DNA of 64,000 nucleotides from Chrysopilus asiliformis (lineage: Eukaryota; Arthropoda; Insecta; Diptera; Rhagionidae), in the NCBI GenBank assembly GCA_964034945.1, contig OZ035960.1, positions 31,984,368 to 32,048,367 on the forward strand. The letters are read 5' to 3'. Shown piece after piece: positions 12,320-52,464 of the stretch; position 1 is the first letter of the stretch, and each line of letters starts with the position of its first letter. The notes beneath the pieces were generated by a model. It was not told the origin of the DNA. It worked only from the letters and a program-made list of their open reading frames with translations, and did no database searches. The translations under genes and the position numbers were made by a program.

Positions 12320-13639
12320 AACGAAATGTATAACGTTACCATTTTAATTTCGTTGGCCATCCCTGATCGTTTATAATTTCCAGGCTTTATTTAAATTTAT
12401 TATATTTAAAAAAAAAAGAATGCTAAACTGACATAACAAGAAAATACGTATGTTGAATATAAGAAACCCAAGTTATTTCTGTAATTTGTTTGTTTTTCTA
12501 CATATCTTTTACCGCTAAAATTTATTGCTTTTTATTAGCGAAAAAACGCAGTTTCTTAAATTTCAAAAATGTGTTTCTAGCTTTGGTTTTAAATTCTAAA
12601 ATTTCAAAAATTTGGTTCACTGAATTTTTGATGGTTTGCTGGATTTGATTCTTACATAAGACTGATGAGGGCTTGTGGAATGTTTTTTTGTTACTTAAAA
12701 AAAGTGCTGGCCTCTAAATCTCGTCGATGATAGAAAGTAATTAGGCCTTTTCGATCTTAAAAATTCAAATCGGAACCCAACGAAACCATTAAAAAAATTT
12801 CTGGTTTTTGGTTTCCTTACAGCAGTTTTTTTAAAAACTGATTTGGTTTTGGTGGGTTCAGACTTTTTTTTCCTTCGATACCCTCCCCCATACAAATGTA
12901 AAGGATTTTAGCAATTTTCTCAGAAACGGTCCTTTTTTCAAAAATATTTAGGCAACAATTATTTAGAATATGATTCTACTAGGTGCTGGGCTATCCATAA
13001 AATACGTAACGCTAAATTTGGCTCTTTTCGACCCCTTTACCCCCCCCCCCCCCCCTCCGACCAGTTTCGCACACCCACCCCTAAAAATATATCACAATAC
13101 CAAGCCCAATCTCTCCCCAATTTAAAAAAAAATCTAATGGTTTTTTCAGGATTTGTTTTAAAACAGCAGACGTGATTAGCATGGTTAATTGTATCGTCTC
13201 AACTTCATCAGTGGTTCAGAAAAATAATCCAAATTTGGTACAAAGTGCTGAATTCGTTGCAGAAAATGTGGTAAATTGTTTATAATATGTGACGTGACAC
13301 TAGGTTCTGTCCTTTTTTACAACACTTTTGTCTGTTATTACAAGTAACGGCTTTTCAGGTATCTTAAAACGTTGTCGTTTGCCGTTATTTATAATTTGTA
13401 TGAAAGAAAACTCAATGATAATTTGTATGAAGGAAAAAGGTAATAAGTATTAAGTCATTTTGACACTTATTTGGTTTAAGATGTATTATAAATATATATT
13501 GCTTCGACCTCATATTTACTAATATAATACCCATTACGCTAGTTTTAATATCAATTAAATTTTTTCTGATACTTAAATTTCACAGTACTTGATATCCCAA
13601 ATTATAAATTCTAAAAATTATCTTTTACTTTTTAGCGCT
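12320..13639. other. No recognisable gene; relics and a poly-C run
   Basis: AT-rich DNA. The segment about 12870-12990 resembles the interior of the Helentron-like elements (CCATACAAA, GCAATTTTCTC, ATGATTCTAC). A run of 16 C residues lies at 13040-13055. No coding sequence is supported. Confidence 0.45.
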
Positions 13640-14060
13640 TTAATTTTTACTTTCTTATATTTACGTAGTATAATAAAGTATTGTATTCATGGAAAATTTT
13701 GCCTGAAAAACGTTTCCCGAGCACTCCTGAGTCGATTGGAGCATTATTATAGGCCCTATCACAGAATCCGGTACGAATGGTTCGGATCGTAAACTCAATG
13801 TTGTTGTTAGTGTTTTATACCAACAACAACATTGAGTTTACGATCTGAACCATTCGTATCGGATTCTGTGATAGGGCCTTATATCTTTCTGTCGGTTAGT
13901 CTATCAGTCTGTTAGTCTATCAGCCTACGTACAAGATTTCTCAAAAACTAATAGAGCTAGAGCCACGAAATTTTACAGGGATGTTTGGCCCTGGAATGGG
14001 CCGATTCTTTTGATGGAATCCGTTATGCGGAAGTAACCGGAAATCCGTTATCCGGAAGTA
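13640..14060 (+). mobile_element. Helentron-like element (family C), interrupted copy
   Basis: Starts near TTTTTACTTTCTTATATTTA and contains TAATAAAGTATTGTATTCAT, GAGCACTCCTGAGTCGATTG, a degenerate GTCTATCAG tract and AGAGCTAGAGCCACGAAATT. The same order, inverted, occurs at 21740-22055, 37480-37680 and 38940-39480. A palindromic element (13751-13879) is inserted in this copy. Confidence 0.55.
13751..13879. mobile_element. Palindromic foldback MITE P1
   Basis: Arms of about 55 bases are nearly perfect inverted copies, running from AGGCCCTATCACAGAATCCG to its complement ending at 13879. The centre reads GTTAGTGTTTTATACCAACA. A 3-bp TAT flanks each side. The uninterrupted family C copy near 21970 shows the matching empty region. 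P1 shares centre and arms with 52300-52424. Confidence 0.7.
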
Positions 14061-14095
14061 ATGTAAATTCGTTATGGGGGCTTTTTAAAAATTGC

Positions 14096-14193
14096 AGTTT
14101 GGTGTCGTTTCCGACAAGTCGCTTTATGTATTTTTGTTAGTGCTTTTCTACTAACAAAAACAAAACACCAGAGTCGAAACGACACGACAGGCG
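14096..14193. repeat. Imperfect palindrome P2 (foldback family)
   Basis: Arms containing GTGTCGTTTCCGACA pair with GAGTCGAAACGACAC. The centre GTTAGTGCTTTTCTACTAAC matches the centre shared by P1, 45815-45934 and 52300-52424. No duplication is legible. Confidence 0.5.
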
Positions 14194-14763
14194 CAATACA
14201 GCCGATGGCCAATTGCTCGATGAACGTCATTTTTTTAAAATTTAACAACCTTAAAACCTCACAAATGTGAAAAATGTTTAAACTCTTTGTTGACAGTCGG
14301 TACTTTTAGATACCACCAACTTTAAACCCTTATATTTTTTGCTTATCCAATAGTATCAACATTCTATATACCACACGCCTAAATACCACCCCTCCATAAA
14401 ATTAGTTCTTTTTTTTTAAATGCTTTCTGGAACCATTTTCAACGAAAAAGTCATGCTTTCTGGAACCATTTTTACGAACCAAGGTACATACCAAAAACCA
14501 ATTGCACAGCTTTTTGCGCCAATTGTTTAATTCGGGGCAAAGATTCAAAGAAAAACGTAATTGTTTTTACAATTTATTACATATCCACAATACCAACTCC
14601 ATACAAAGCTTTCTTATCTCTTACAAAACATAAAAAATAATCAAATATTGATCAATAATTGAGTAACGTTCATTAAACTAATCCCACCCTGTTCTTCAGA
14701 AGTTTTACTCGTTGTCCCCACAAACTTTTTAAATTAAACACAAAAATCTCTTTAATTTTAAAA
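14194..14763. other. Downstream flank of Rack1
   Basis: AT-rich intergenic DNA. A short doublet TGCTTTCTGGAACCATTTT is repeated at about 14420 and 14453. Nothing codes. Confidence 0.5.
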
Positions 14764-14769
14764 TTTATT
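14764..14769 (-). terminator. Rack1 poly(A) signal
   Basis: AATAAA on the minus strand lies about 30 bases past the Rack1 stop codon (14798-14800). It is the nearest canonical hexamer and therefore the likely cleavage signal. Confidence 0.6.
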
Positions 14770-14797
14770 ATAAATCTTAGAAAAATTTATAACTTTC

Positions 14798-14974
14798 TTA
14801 ACGAGCAGACACTGACACCTGCCATACTCGAATGGTATTGTCTGAGTATCCAGCGAAAAGAGTTTGTCCATCTGTGGACCAAGCCAACGACAAACACTGA
14901 GGTGGATCAGCCTTTGAAGTTTGGGTAACGACTTCAGGGCGGAGCTCCTCGACAGTCTTTTTGCAAGCCAAATC
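14798..14974 (-). CDS. Rack1: Rack1 exon 4
   Basis: Starts after GTTTAG with [14 protein letters not shown] and holds the last two blades. The stop TAA is at 14798-14800. Reading through the preceding intron instead would replace this ending with an unrelated one, so the spliced form is preferred. Confidence 0.95.
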   Translation of the reverse strand, partial: DLACKKTVEELRPEVVTQTSKADPPQCLSLAWSTDGQTLFAGYSDNTIRVWQVSVSAR

Positions 14975-16266
14975 CTAAACAAATAAAGCGTTAGAAAATA
15001 ATGTTGTAACGTCTCTTCAAAATTCATTCTTACCCAGATTTTAATTGATGGACCGTAGGCGACGCACAACCAATATCTGTTGGGCGAGAAGCACAAAGCG
15101 TTGATGATGTCGTTGTGCTCCAGAGTGTACAAGTTCTTGCCGTCATTCAAGTCCCACAGCAGAGCCTTGGCGTCTTTACCACCGGAAGTACAAAGTGAAC
15201 CGTCAGGAGAAACAGTGACGGTGTTCAAGTAGCCGCTATGTCCGTGATGGTTGTTCTTCAATTTGCAGTTGGTCAAGTTCCAGACTTTGACGGTGCGATC
15301 CCAGCCGCAGGACACAATGATTGGGTTGGAATGATTCGGCGAGAATCTCACGCATGATACCCAGTCGGTATGGCCATCTTCTTGGATGGTGTACTTGCAC
15401 TCCGCGAGTGTATTCCACAATTTAATGGTCTTGTCACGAGATCCAGACACAATTTGCCTGTTGTCGGCAGAGAATGCAACCGACAAAACATCCTATAAAT
15501 ACAGAAATTATTACTTTCCACTCTCAGACATGGTTTCCAATCAAAACAAAAAAAAAAGATTAGATACAAATATTCGCTTATCTAATGACTTACGATCTCT
15601 GCATAAATGAACAGATGCTGAATATTTGACAACCCCATCCATCTATGGAATTCTTCTGCCTCGCAAAGGCTCAATTTTCGGGTACCTCCCAAATACAAGT
15701 ATCAACTACTCTACCTAAACCTACTTGGGAGGCCCCATTTTTCAATTTCTAATCCCTAACTAGGCCCTACCATTCACCGGTAATTATAGTCTATCACACC
15801 TTTGTATGATCTTCAAAACGACGAGTAGTCTTTCCAGCAGCCAAATCCCAGAGACGCAGGGTCTTGTCCCACGATCCGGACAAAGCGTAGTTTCCATCGG
15901 ACGACAGGACAACATCGCTGATGAAGTGCGAATGGCCATACAGGCGCTTCTGTGGGAAGCCGTAATTGGTTTCGTCATCACGCGTCAATTTCCAAACAAT
16001 AAGAGTTTTATCTGAAAATGACAAACAGTATTAAAAGATCTGAGGATTTAGAAGGTAAATATCAATTTGTTCAAGTATTCCATCCACTGATTGCAAAAAT
16101 ATTCAAAGATTAAAATTCTACTTTATAACCTAAAATATAGAGAAGCTCCAAACTTACCTCGAGATGACGATAAAATAGTGTCGGGATCCTTGGGATTGGT
16201 GGCAATTTGGGTAACCCAGCCATTATGACCCAAAAGAGTTCCTCGCAATTGCAAAGTTTCAGTCAT
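14798..16266 (-). CDS. Rack1: Rack1: receptor for activated C kinase 1
   Basis: This encodes the seven-bladed WD40 protein that sits on the head of the 40S ribosomal subunit and docks kinases such as PKC, linking translation to signalling. Four exons join in frame: 16158-16266, 15800-16011, 15034-15492 and 14798-14974 (minus strand), all with GT/AG introns. The product is 318 aa, the usual family length. WD blades are visible throughout, for example [52 protein letters not shown] and [13 protein letters not shown], ending in VSVSAR. The ATG at 16266 begins the conserved [14 protein letters not shown]. No stops or frameshifts. It lies head to head with mts across 2.8 kb. Confidence 0.97.
15034..15492 (-). 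CDS. Rack1: Rack1 exon 3
   Basis: Starts after TTTATAG with [13 protein letters not shown], carries blades 3-5, and ends at IKIW|GTAAGA. It is 153 codons in phase 0. Confidence 0.95.
15800..16011 (-). CDS. Rack1: Rack1 exon 2
   Basis: The acceptor TTTTCAG ends at 16012. The exon completes codon 37 and runs through blade 2 ([10 protein letters not shown], then [13 protein letters not shown]). The donor is AAG|GTGTGA, a weak but usable site, and the exon ends in phase 0 at residue 107. Confidence 0.95.
16158..16266 (-). CDS. Rack1: Rack1 exon 1 (coding)
   Basis: Codes for residues 1-36 plus one base of codon 37: the N-terminal strand that closes the propeller and the first Gly-His (LLGHNGW). 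The donor is G|GTAAGT at 16157. Confidence 0.95.
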
Positions 16267-16320
16267 TTCTCAAATATTCTTCAAATAAATTGAAACACGT
16301 CCACTCAATAATGGAAGTTC

Positions 16321-16337
16321 AAGAAAAAGAAGGATGG
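16321..16337 (-). promoter_or_regulatory. Candidate Rack1 TCT/TOP initiator
   Basis: The minus strand reads CCATCCTTCTTTTTCTT about 55-70 bases before the Rack1 ATG. Ribosome-associated genes commonly start transcription in a polypyrimidine TCT/TOP motif, and Rack1 is in that class. The start itself is inferred. Confidence 0.35.
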
Positions 16338-17574
16338 ACGGCAATGCCAGGTCACAAGAAATTTCTGCACCAAAAATCCCAAAACAATACCCAGGGGCTT
16401 TTCACTAGAGTACCATTGCCAATTTTGCAAAAAATTTAACATTTCAAAAATTTAATAAAAAATCGCGCGATTTTTTTTATTCGTGGAGCGATTTTTAGCA
16501 GTATAAGTTCTGTGTAAAATTTGAAACAATTTTTTTATTCTAAAATGTAAAAATGGCTTAAAAAATACAATTGTGGAAATTTTTCATCATATAAAGAAAT
16601 AAATTGAAAAAAAGATTATAATGCATTCAGCCAAACTTTAGGAATGCAAACAATGCGCTCTTTTGACGCAAAAAAGTTTACTTCATCCATTTTGTATGAG
16701 AGCGGATACAATCAACGCCTGTCTGACGCAGCCTAACGCAATGGCCGACAAACGTTGCACAACTTTCATGCCGTCGTCAAGGACCCGACAGTTGTAGCCA
16801 GGTCAATGATACCGGAAGGTTGAAAATTCAATTAAAAGAAATAATTTTGACGAAAAGATAATTGTAGCTTAAAAAACTACTCAATATTACACAAAAAGTC
16901 GTTAGGAGAAACAAAAACAAAAAGATATAAAATGAACTGAAACACATATATAAAAAGGAGAAAGGCTTTCTACTCGTTTTCAGTGAGTTTTTACTATTCT
17001 CACACATATGCGAGGTTCGCGCATTACGCCAAGTTGAGTGTACTTACGTCTACTCCTTGTTAGTAATTTAAGATATTCGAAGTTTTCCTTTTTTTTCAGT
17101 AAAAAGACCAAATGGGACTAAATTTATTAGCAAATAAGGCACATGGCCGATGAAATTTATTTTACAGAAGTTTAGATGCACTTATGTAAAAAGGCCTTGG
17201 TTGGATAGAGACAGAACTATCATCTGCAAAAAAATTTCGCCATCTGCAACTATGTTTTTACTATCTGCAATTATATTTTTTTGGAAACTCGTAGTTGTTT
17301 TAATAAATTGAAAAAATGTTTACATAGAATAGTCTGTAAACATTTTTTCAATTTGGTGTAAAAAACTGTTCTAACTAGTCTAATATACTGTTCTAATTTG
17401 AGTTAAAAGACTATTCATTAAGTCCTGATGTCCGCTCTCTATATTGATGTCCGCTCTCTATATTATATCTATATAATCAACGGGCTGCTATGAGTACTCC
17501 CATAGTAATGCGTTTTCCGATGCGGCAACCGCATAGAGTAGGTCGAATTTCTACTTTTACATGCGGCAACGCAC
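16338..17574. other. Rack1-mts intergenic DNA
   Basis: No gene seen. A hairpin at 17305-17354 pairs AAATTGAAAAAATGTTTACA with its complement across a 10-base loop. A short tandem doublet GATGTCCGCTCTCTATATT lies at about 17428-17465. Confidence 0.5.
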
Positions 17575-17792
17575 GGAAATGTCATTTCCCAAAAAAGTTT
17601 GTTTACGATTTAAACAATTTAAGTATGGAAAAATTGAAAGTAATTGTTTCGACGCTAAACTAATAGAAGAAGTGCAAAACAATGAATTAACTCCAGATTC
17701 GTTGCCGTACCCAACTGTCACCGCATAAAACTGTCAACCGGACGGACGCATGACGGACGCATCGACGTACGATTCAGGTTCTAGCTTTATAG
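17575..17792 (+). repeat. Dispersed repeat, copy 2, with MADF-like ORF start
   Basis: The last 145 bases match window positions 1-150. From ATGTCATTTCCC a 49-codon frame reads MSFPKKVCLRFKQFKYGKIE, then FDAKLIEEVQNNEL, before a stop. FDAKLIEEV resembles the opening helix of MADF domains, which occur in PIF/Harbinger accessory proteins and in insect transcription factors. Beyond this the similarity fades. Treat it as a relic of unknown source. Confidence 0.45.
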
Positions 17793-17799
17793 ATTCTCT

Positions 17800-19028
17800 G
17801 GCTGGCATAGTTTAGCTTAAGTCTTTTTTTTTTTTTTTGAATTTGATTTAGGTTGGTCGAGCAAAGCTATATGACCATGTGTCAAAGATAATCATCTCTC
17901 ACTACACATGAATGGTGCAGCGAGTAGGTTTTTTAGAATACCACATGTGCGCCATGAAAATGGCGACATGTCTGAACTGGCTTGTACAGTCGGAATCACG
18001 ACCGACACCCGAGCCCCCCTGGAACACACAACTCTGCACTCTAAAGACACTCCAAGATGGCGATTCCTCTGACCGGAACCAATCTCGACCACCTCCAACG
18101 GCAACTCGAGAGAGACTCTAGCTTAAGTCGATAGCGGGCCTAAACCGACTTTTAATTTGCTGATTTTATCGTTCAAAGTTTAGAATAAAATTTAAAATAA
18201 ATTTTTTGAATTGTATACGGGATTCAAGAGTAAAACTTTGTGGATGAAATTGAATAGTAGAAATTTACATTGAAGTTGGGTTGCTATTTGTGAATAGGCT
18301 CATAAAAAATAAACATATGTTTTTAATCTGTAAAAAATCTATTTAAATAATAATGAAGGAGAGGTTGCTATTTAATAAAGATTAACATCTTATCTTGATA
18401 ATCCTAAAATTGCATCACACAAAAACGTTTGCGCAAAACCATTTCGTGATTCATCGCACTTTTGGGTATTTTATCTAGAAAACACCACTCGTTGGGTATA
18501 AATGAAGGCCTACTTTCGAAATTAGTCATTCGTACATGTGTCCCCTCGATATTCATCCATTTCGGTCAAAGTTTCTTGTCTACTTCGGCCATTTTGTTGG
18601 ATGTTTGAAGATTTGCGCGACTAACTATTTTTTTTTACCGAAAAAACACCCTCGATTGCAAACGCTGAGTCCATACAAACTCAGAAAGTTTCATTTAAGT
18701 ACCGATAATTGATACCAATATTGGATTTTATTGTGATTCATCATTTAATCGAGAAAATACTGCAGTGAACAAAATTTTCCTTGGCGTACCTTCCAAGAAA
18801 AGCAAAGTAAAAAAAAAGTTGCAACAAAAATATCTCGTTTTGTATTATCGAGTGTCGCCAAACAGAAAATTTCGAAAAATATTGAATTTTCTTCGAAATT
18901 AGCACGCAGCAAAGGATATTCCACAAGCTAGGATTTCGCATTTCAACTTCGAATTGAAAATTCATCATCGGATCAAGTGCCAGTGCCGGGGCTGAAAAAC
19001 AATTGAAATAATTTCGTGTGAAAAAGAT
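17800..19028 (+). promoter_or_regulatory. Upstream region and probable 5' UTR of mts
   Basis: The sequence directly before the mts ATG, with no ORF of note, presumably holds the promoter and 5' UTR. A long T-run is at 17825-17840. Segment 17880-18120 is less AT-rich but has no recognisable function. No TATA or initiator can be assigned with confidence. Confidence 0.4.
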
Positions 19029-47573
<28,545 letters not shown>

Positions 47574-49710
47574 GAAAACATAAAACATAAAAATATTAAA
47601 ATAATAATAATTATAATGAATAAAAAACAGATTAAAGAATACAAAAATTAATAAAAAGAAATTATATGCAAATAAAAGAAAAACACAAACAACAAAAAAC
47701 AATTTATTATTATTATTAATAATTATTATTACTATTAAAGATGCAAGAAAAAAAAAGAAAGAAAAACAAAAAATGAAAAGAAAAAACTCTTCTAAGAGAC
47801 TAAATAAATTAATTAATAAATTTAATGGGAAAAAATGAGAGAAGAATAACAAAAACAAACAGAAAAAAAAAATTGAAAAATAATGCAAACAACAAGAAAA
47901 TATTATTTACGTAAATTTAAAAAATAATATTTAAGCAAGGCGAATTTAAATGAAAAAAAAAAAAACGAAAAAAAATGTTTGCCCATTTTAAGGTCTGATT
48001 CTACGGTTCGCTTTTGTGATTCAAGTTTATAACGGAATTTATTAATTTTTTTACTATCAATATTTTTTATATCTAAATTCATTCATTTCTCTATTTTGTT
48101 GTTGTTTTTCGATTTGATTATTATTTTAATTGTGTTTTCTTTAACTATAGTAGAAGTAGAGACTGATCATAAAATAGATTAACTTAACTAATCGCTGGTT
48201 CAATGTAATTTTATTGTTATTACCACCATTTTATATTAGGATTATAAATTTAGACAATGTGATTTTTCAGTTAATATACGATTAATGCAGCTGAAATTTT
48301 ATTACTAAATTACGTGCATTAAGTATTCTTTTATAAAAAGACAACTCTCTATTGCTGCAATTATGTTTTCGATGAAATTTGTTTTTTTTTTGTAAACATT
48401 TCTCTAATGAACCACTGATAAGAGTTTGTCTATTTTATGCTGGACATGTCTCTGGCCATACACACAGAAAAGTAAATACTTTATTTATTTGCAAAATCGT
48501 AACCGAGATAAAACAAGAAAAAAATAATAAAACAAAGAACAAAAATTTTGAAAATTTGAAATTTTATCTTTACTTTTTAAGGATTACGGTTTGGATTTAA
48601 TGAATTTCTAATAGGCTTCCAGTGTTAATAGGAACTCATTCAAGCGAATGAAATTTATATTACTTGATTTTTTCATATTGGATTGATGATTTGTAAAAGC
48701 AAAGAAAGTAAAAATAAAGTTTTAAAAATTTCCACACAAAACTTTTCTTTTATATCAATTGATTTTTTCGTTTTTTACTCAACTTTTTTTTTCGTTGCTG
48801 TTCTTCTTTTGCTCTCCATTTCGATTTTCAAAGCACCTCAATTTTTTTTGTACGTAGATATAGATTTTTTTACTGTTAGCTTCTTGAAATATGATTGCGT
48901 CAGATTTTTAAATATAGGCCACATATACAATTTATATAGTTCAGTTCGGTCCGGTCCGGTTGTATTGCTGACGTAATTGCCAGACGTGGTATAATTGCTG
49001 TTGCTGTATAATTTAGGCGATGTAAAATTGGCGTGCAGAGGAGTAATAAAATTGACTTATTTAAATTGTCCAATTTATTTTTCAAGTGGAAACAGCACCA
49101 GTTACAATGTGTTGAAAATTCACTCCTAATTTGTAATATTTTTTTTATCTGCAACAATTAACATGTTATGTGATATTTTAAAGTCTGTTAAAATTCTTTA
49201 AATCTGTACAATCACTCGCGTTCATAAAATTTTGTGGTGCTTTTATACCTAGTTTCTGAAAAAAAGTTGTTTCAAAGTGTAATCCCATGGCATCTACTCG
49301 CAAAAAATAATTTCAAATATGTAATTTATATCTCCAAAAGGGAAGATTTCACTGGCGAACATTTTTCCATTGTCTGTTGCATAAGATTTTTACCTTATCT
49401 GAAATGTTTTCTTATCGCTGATTTAAAATCTGAAATCGATTTCTCTCTACAAGCTCTAGATTTTATGCAGTTTGATACTCTATACTGTTATATGGCCAAA
49501 AGTATCGGGCTATCGACTAACGACTTACGCTAGCTTAGTTGTACTACTATTCACTATTGTGTCAATTGATCAGTCTGTAGCAATTGTATTCCAAATTTAC
49601 TCTAGTGGCTACTATCGGGCACCACTTCTATAACATGTCACACGTGGCTTTAAAAAGACAGTTCTAAAGCAGCGCGTTTTTGCAGCGATTGTGCAGCAAG
49701 CGCAGTAAAA
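47574..49710. other. mts 3' UTR and downstream DNA
   Basis: Extremely AT-rich directly after the stop, with many AATAAA hexamers, so the cleavage site cannot be chosen. ORFs on either strand here are low-complexity chance products. No further gene is seen to 49710. Confidence 0.45.
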
Positions 49711-50101
49711 AACATAACAAAAGCTATAATTGCCAATCTGGCAATTATTGAAAACCCGTATGGTGATTTAAGTGAACAGCGAACAGTTGTATAAAAATTC
49801 CACTTGAAGTCATACTTTCCAATAAGATTTTTTAAAATTTATTCCAATCGGATTTTCATGTATGGGAGTTTTATGTAGAATAATATCCTGAATAACTTTT
49901 GTTCTTGGACTTTTTTGATAAGAAGCATCGTTTTTGAGATATTCGCAAAAAACGTTTTCGTTTGTATGGGGGGTACCCCCCCTAATTGTCCATTTTTGCC
50001 CATTAACGAACTTAGCCTCGCATTTTACGAAAAACGGATCTGTGCAAAATTTCAAGTCTGTAGCTCAATCCGTGCGCCCGCAATCCGCGCCACAGACAGA
50101 G
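49711..50101 (-). mobile_element. Helentron/DINE-1-like element (family A), inverted copy
   Basis: On the minus strand it ends in the stem-loop AATTGCCAGATTGGCAATT and AGCTTTTGTTATG, with TCACCATACGGGT inside. Its 5' part is missing, stopping at the GTCTGTGGCGCGGATTGCGG segment. Confidence 0.65.
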
Positions 50102-50386
50102 GCACGGCTATTTGAATTTTTTAGTGTTTGACGTTTGGGAATTCACATTGTTGAAGTTATTTTAATGTTTAAAAATGACTTCAACGCAGAAAATACAATA
50201 TTTACCTCCCTTAAAACATAGAGGAGGTGGATGACAATGGCGATATGAGCGAAATTACACCAGAAGACGGTTTTACAAACCAACGTCAAGGCGAAAATAT
50301 TAAACACCGAATGTTGAGTTCTTTGAATTGACCAATATTTCAAATCTATGTGAATAAAACAGTTTTCAAGTTCATTTTTTATTTAA

Positions 50387-50645
50387 CACGTTGGCTACCA
50401 TGTGAGTCACCGGTGTACACACACTATTGTCATTACCGTCAGTTTCTCAAGTTCCATGGTTGAGTGCAGTCGCTCGTGCGGTACAAAGGGGTTTTTTTTG
50501 TCCGTTATATTTTATTCGATTCGTTCGTTTTTGTCTGTATTGATCTTGTGTTCACTGGTGACTCACATTGTACAGAAATGATTTTCGCGTTTTTTCCCAG
50601 TGTATACTAGCGGAGTAAGCGTGTTTTTGGCTGGTAGCCAACGTG
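50387..50645. mobile_element. piggyBac-like MITE, 259 bp
   Basis: Flanked by TTAA on both sides (50383-50386 and 50646-50649). Terminal inverted repeats CACGTTGGCTACC / GGTAGCCAACGTG, with inner inverted TGTGAGTCACCGGTG / CACTGGTGACTCACA. The exact TTAA specificity and CACGTTG ends fit piggyBac. Confidence 0.85.
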
Positions 50646-50839
50646 TTAAATTTTTTTTATACCACTTTGGTCTTATTTATCTTCATTTTTCAACCAATTT
50701 TTATATTGGATTTTTGATCGAGGTTTTGATCAAGATATTCCTCATTAATAATTTCCTAATGTGTACAAATACTTCCATTTTATTTTGAGCCTCTAATTTT
50801 GATAAAAAAAAGTAATTGCAATACTTCACCGATCGCTAA

Positions 50840-50980
50840 CTTGACATAAACTTCACCGAACGATCAAACAAATGTCATCGTTCCCAACTGAACGATTTTA
50901 TCGTTCACGAACGATAAAATCGATGATCGCAATACCGATTTTTTGATTTGACATTTCAACGATCGATTGACGAAGCTCAC
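50840..50980. repeat. Foldback element around a perfect hairpin
   Basis: The centre CGATTTTATCGTT-CACG-AACGATAAAATCG is a 13-bp perfect stem with a 4-base loop. Flanking GATCG/CGATC motifs extend it imperfectly to GATCGCTAACTTGACATAAA. Confidence 0.5.
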
Positions 50981-50989
50981 AATAGGGGC

Positions 50990-52299
50990 CAAAGCCTCGT
51001 TCGAAAATGTCAAACATTAAACTAACCCTCTCCCATAAAAATGCGAAAGATTTTTGCAATTTTCTCGAAAACAGTTCACTTTTTCAAAAAAAATTTCTAG
51101 GCAAAAATTGTATAGAATGTGATTCTACATAACTCTGCCATACATCAAAAGTCAATCGGACCACTTTTTACCCCTCTCTCATAAAAATGAAAACATTTGT
51201 TCGATTTTTTTCGAAAAGGGTTCTATGGGACGATAAGAGCTTTCGAATGCAAAAAACTGCGTCAAAATTGGTTATGGTTTACTGGTAGAAGCCGATCTGA
51301 CAATTTTCGGTACATATAGACATGTTGCTGACTGCTTCAATGGGTATATGTCTCGGGAACGTGTAGGGTCCCGTTATGATTACACGTTTTGAAATGATTT
51401 TAATACCTTATATGTAAGAAAAGTAAAAGATTTGACTTCTTGACCAAGAAGGGTTCTAGTAATCCATTTCCATAACTCTAGGCAGAACCAAAAATAAAAT
51501 ACTATATTAGCGTAAAAAGTTTATGTACTGTCGTTATACCATACGGTAACGCTAGGTTAAAATGGGTTTAATGTTGGCAGCGGATTGAAACGCTGTGACG
51601 GCCTTGAAATTTTGAAATCTTCTGAAGCGCAGATAATATTTCGCGTTATCTTCAAAAATTACAAAAAAAATGGTCCCCAGGATATATTGCTATCCTTTAC
51701 ATTCATTGGGTGTTAGATTTAAGATAAAAGCTTAGGGTAAGGTACGGATATATGCCGCGGTGGGATAGATGCCCCGAAACGTGAATCTGCTAAACTCTGC
51801 TTTCTAGAGCGGATACACATTACTAAATAGAAAACCACATTCCCCTAGTATGTTTACAAAATTACAAGAAAGAACGATGCCCATGAACTTAATGACAGCT
51901 TTTTAAAAAAAATAATGCCCATAGAGGATATACGCCAAATTTTTCTTAATTTTATAATGGAACAAAAGAATCAAGAGAAAAGAATCAAAGAATTGGAGTT
52001 CAGCGACGTAACAGGCACGTCAAAAATACATACCAATATCTTTGTTTCGTTGAAAATTTTCACAAAAAGTAAATGGTATTTTCCTTAACTAGATCGCTGT
52101 TCTGAACATGAATTTTTGGAGAAAAAAATTCAGCAAATTAAAAAAAGATGTCATCACAAACCTTGATCGATGTAAAACCATTATATTTTTAAAAAATTAC
52201 TTGCATCAACGAATGATACGGAGACATAAATTCTATTTAGCTTCAATTTACACCCCGAATTTTTTATGGATTCGATTTTTTTAATGCTTTTTAGGGTTG
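50990..52299. other. No recognisable gene
   Basis: Bases 51000-51420 resemble the interior of the Helentron-like repeats (TTTGCAATTTTCTCGAAAAC, GTGATTCTACATAACTC). The rest is AT-rich without a supported feature. Confidence 0.45.
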
Positions 52300-52424
52300 A
52301 GGCCCCTATTACCGGATACGATACGATTGGTTCGAATCGTAAATTCAATGTTAGTGTTTTATACCAACAGCAAGATTGAATTTAGGACTCGAACCAATCG
52401 TATCGTATTCGGCAATAGGGCCCC
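52300..52424. mobile_element. Palindromic foldback MITE P4
   Basis: Arms AGGCCCCTATTACCGGATAC, then GATTGGTTCGAATCGTAAATTC, inverted on the right. The centre GTTAGTGTTTTATACCAACA is the same as P1, with similar arms. No clear duplication. Confidence 0.65.
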
Positions 52425-52464
52425 TAGCGACGTAATAGACCCGTCTGGGCCCCGGTTTTAGCAA

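Noticed and set aside
14758..15486. 242-codon unspliced reading of Rack1
   Set aside because: It reads through the intron between exons 3 and 4 and loses the last two WD blades; the spliced form restores the 318-aa protein.
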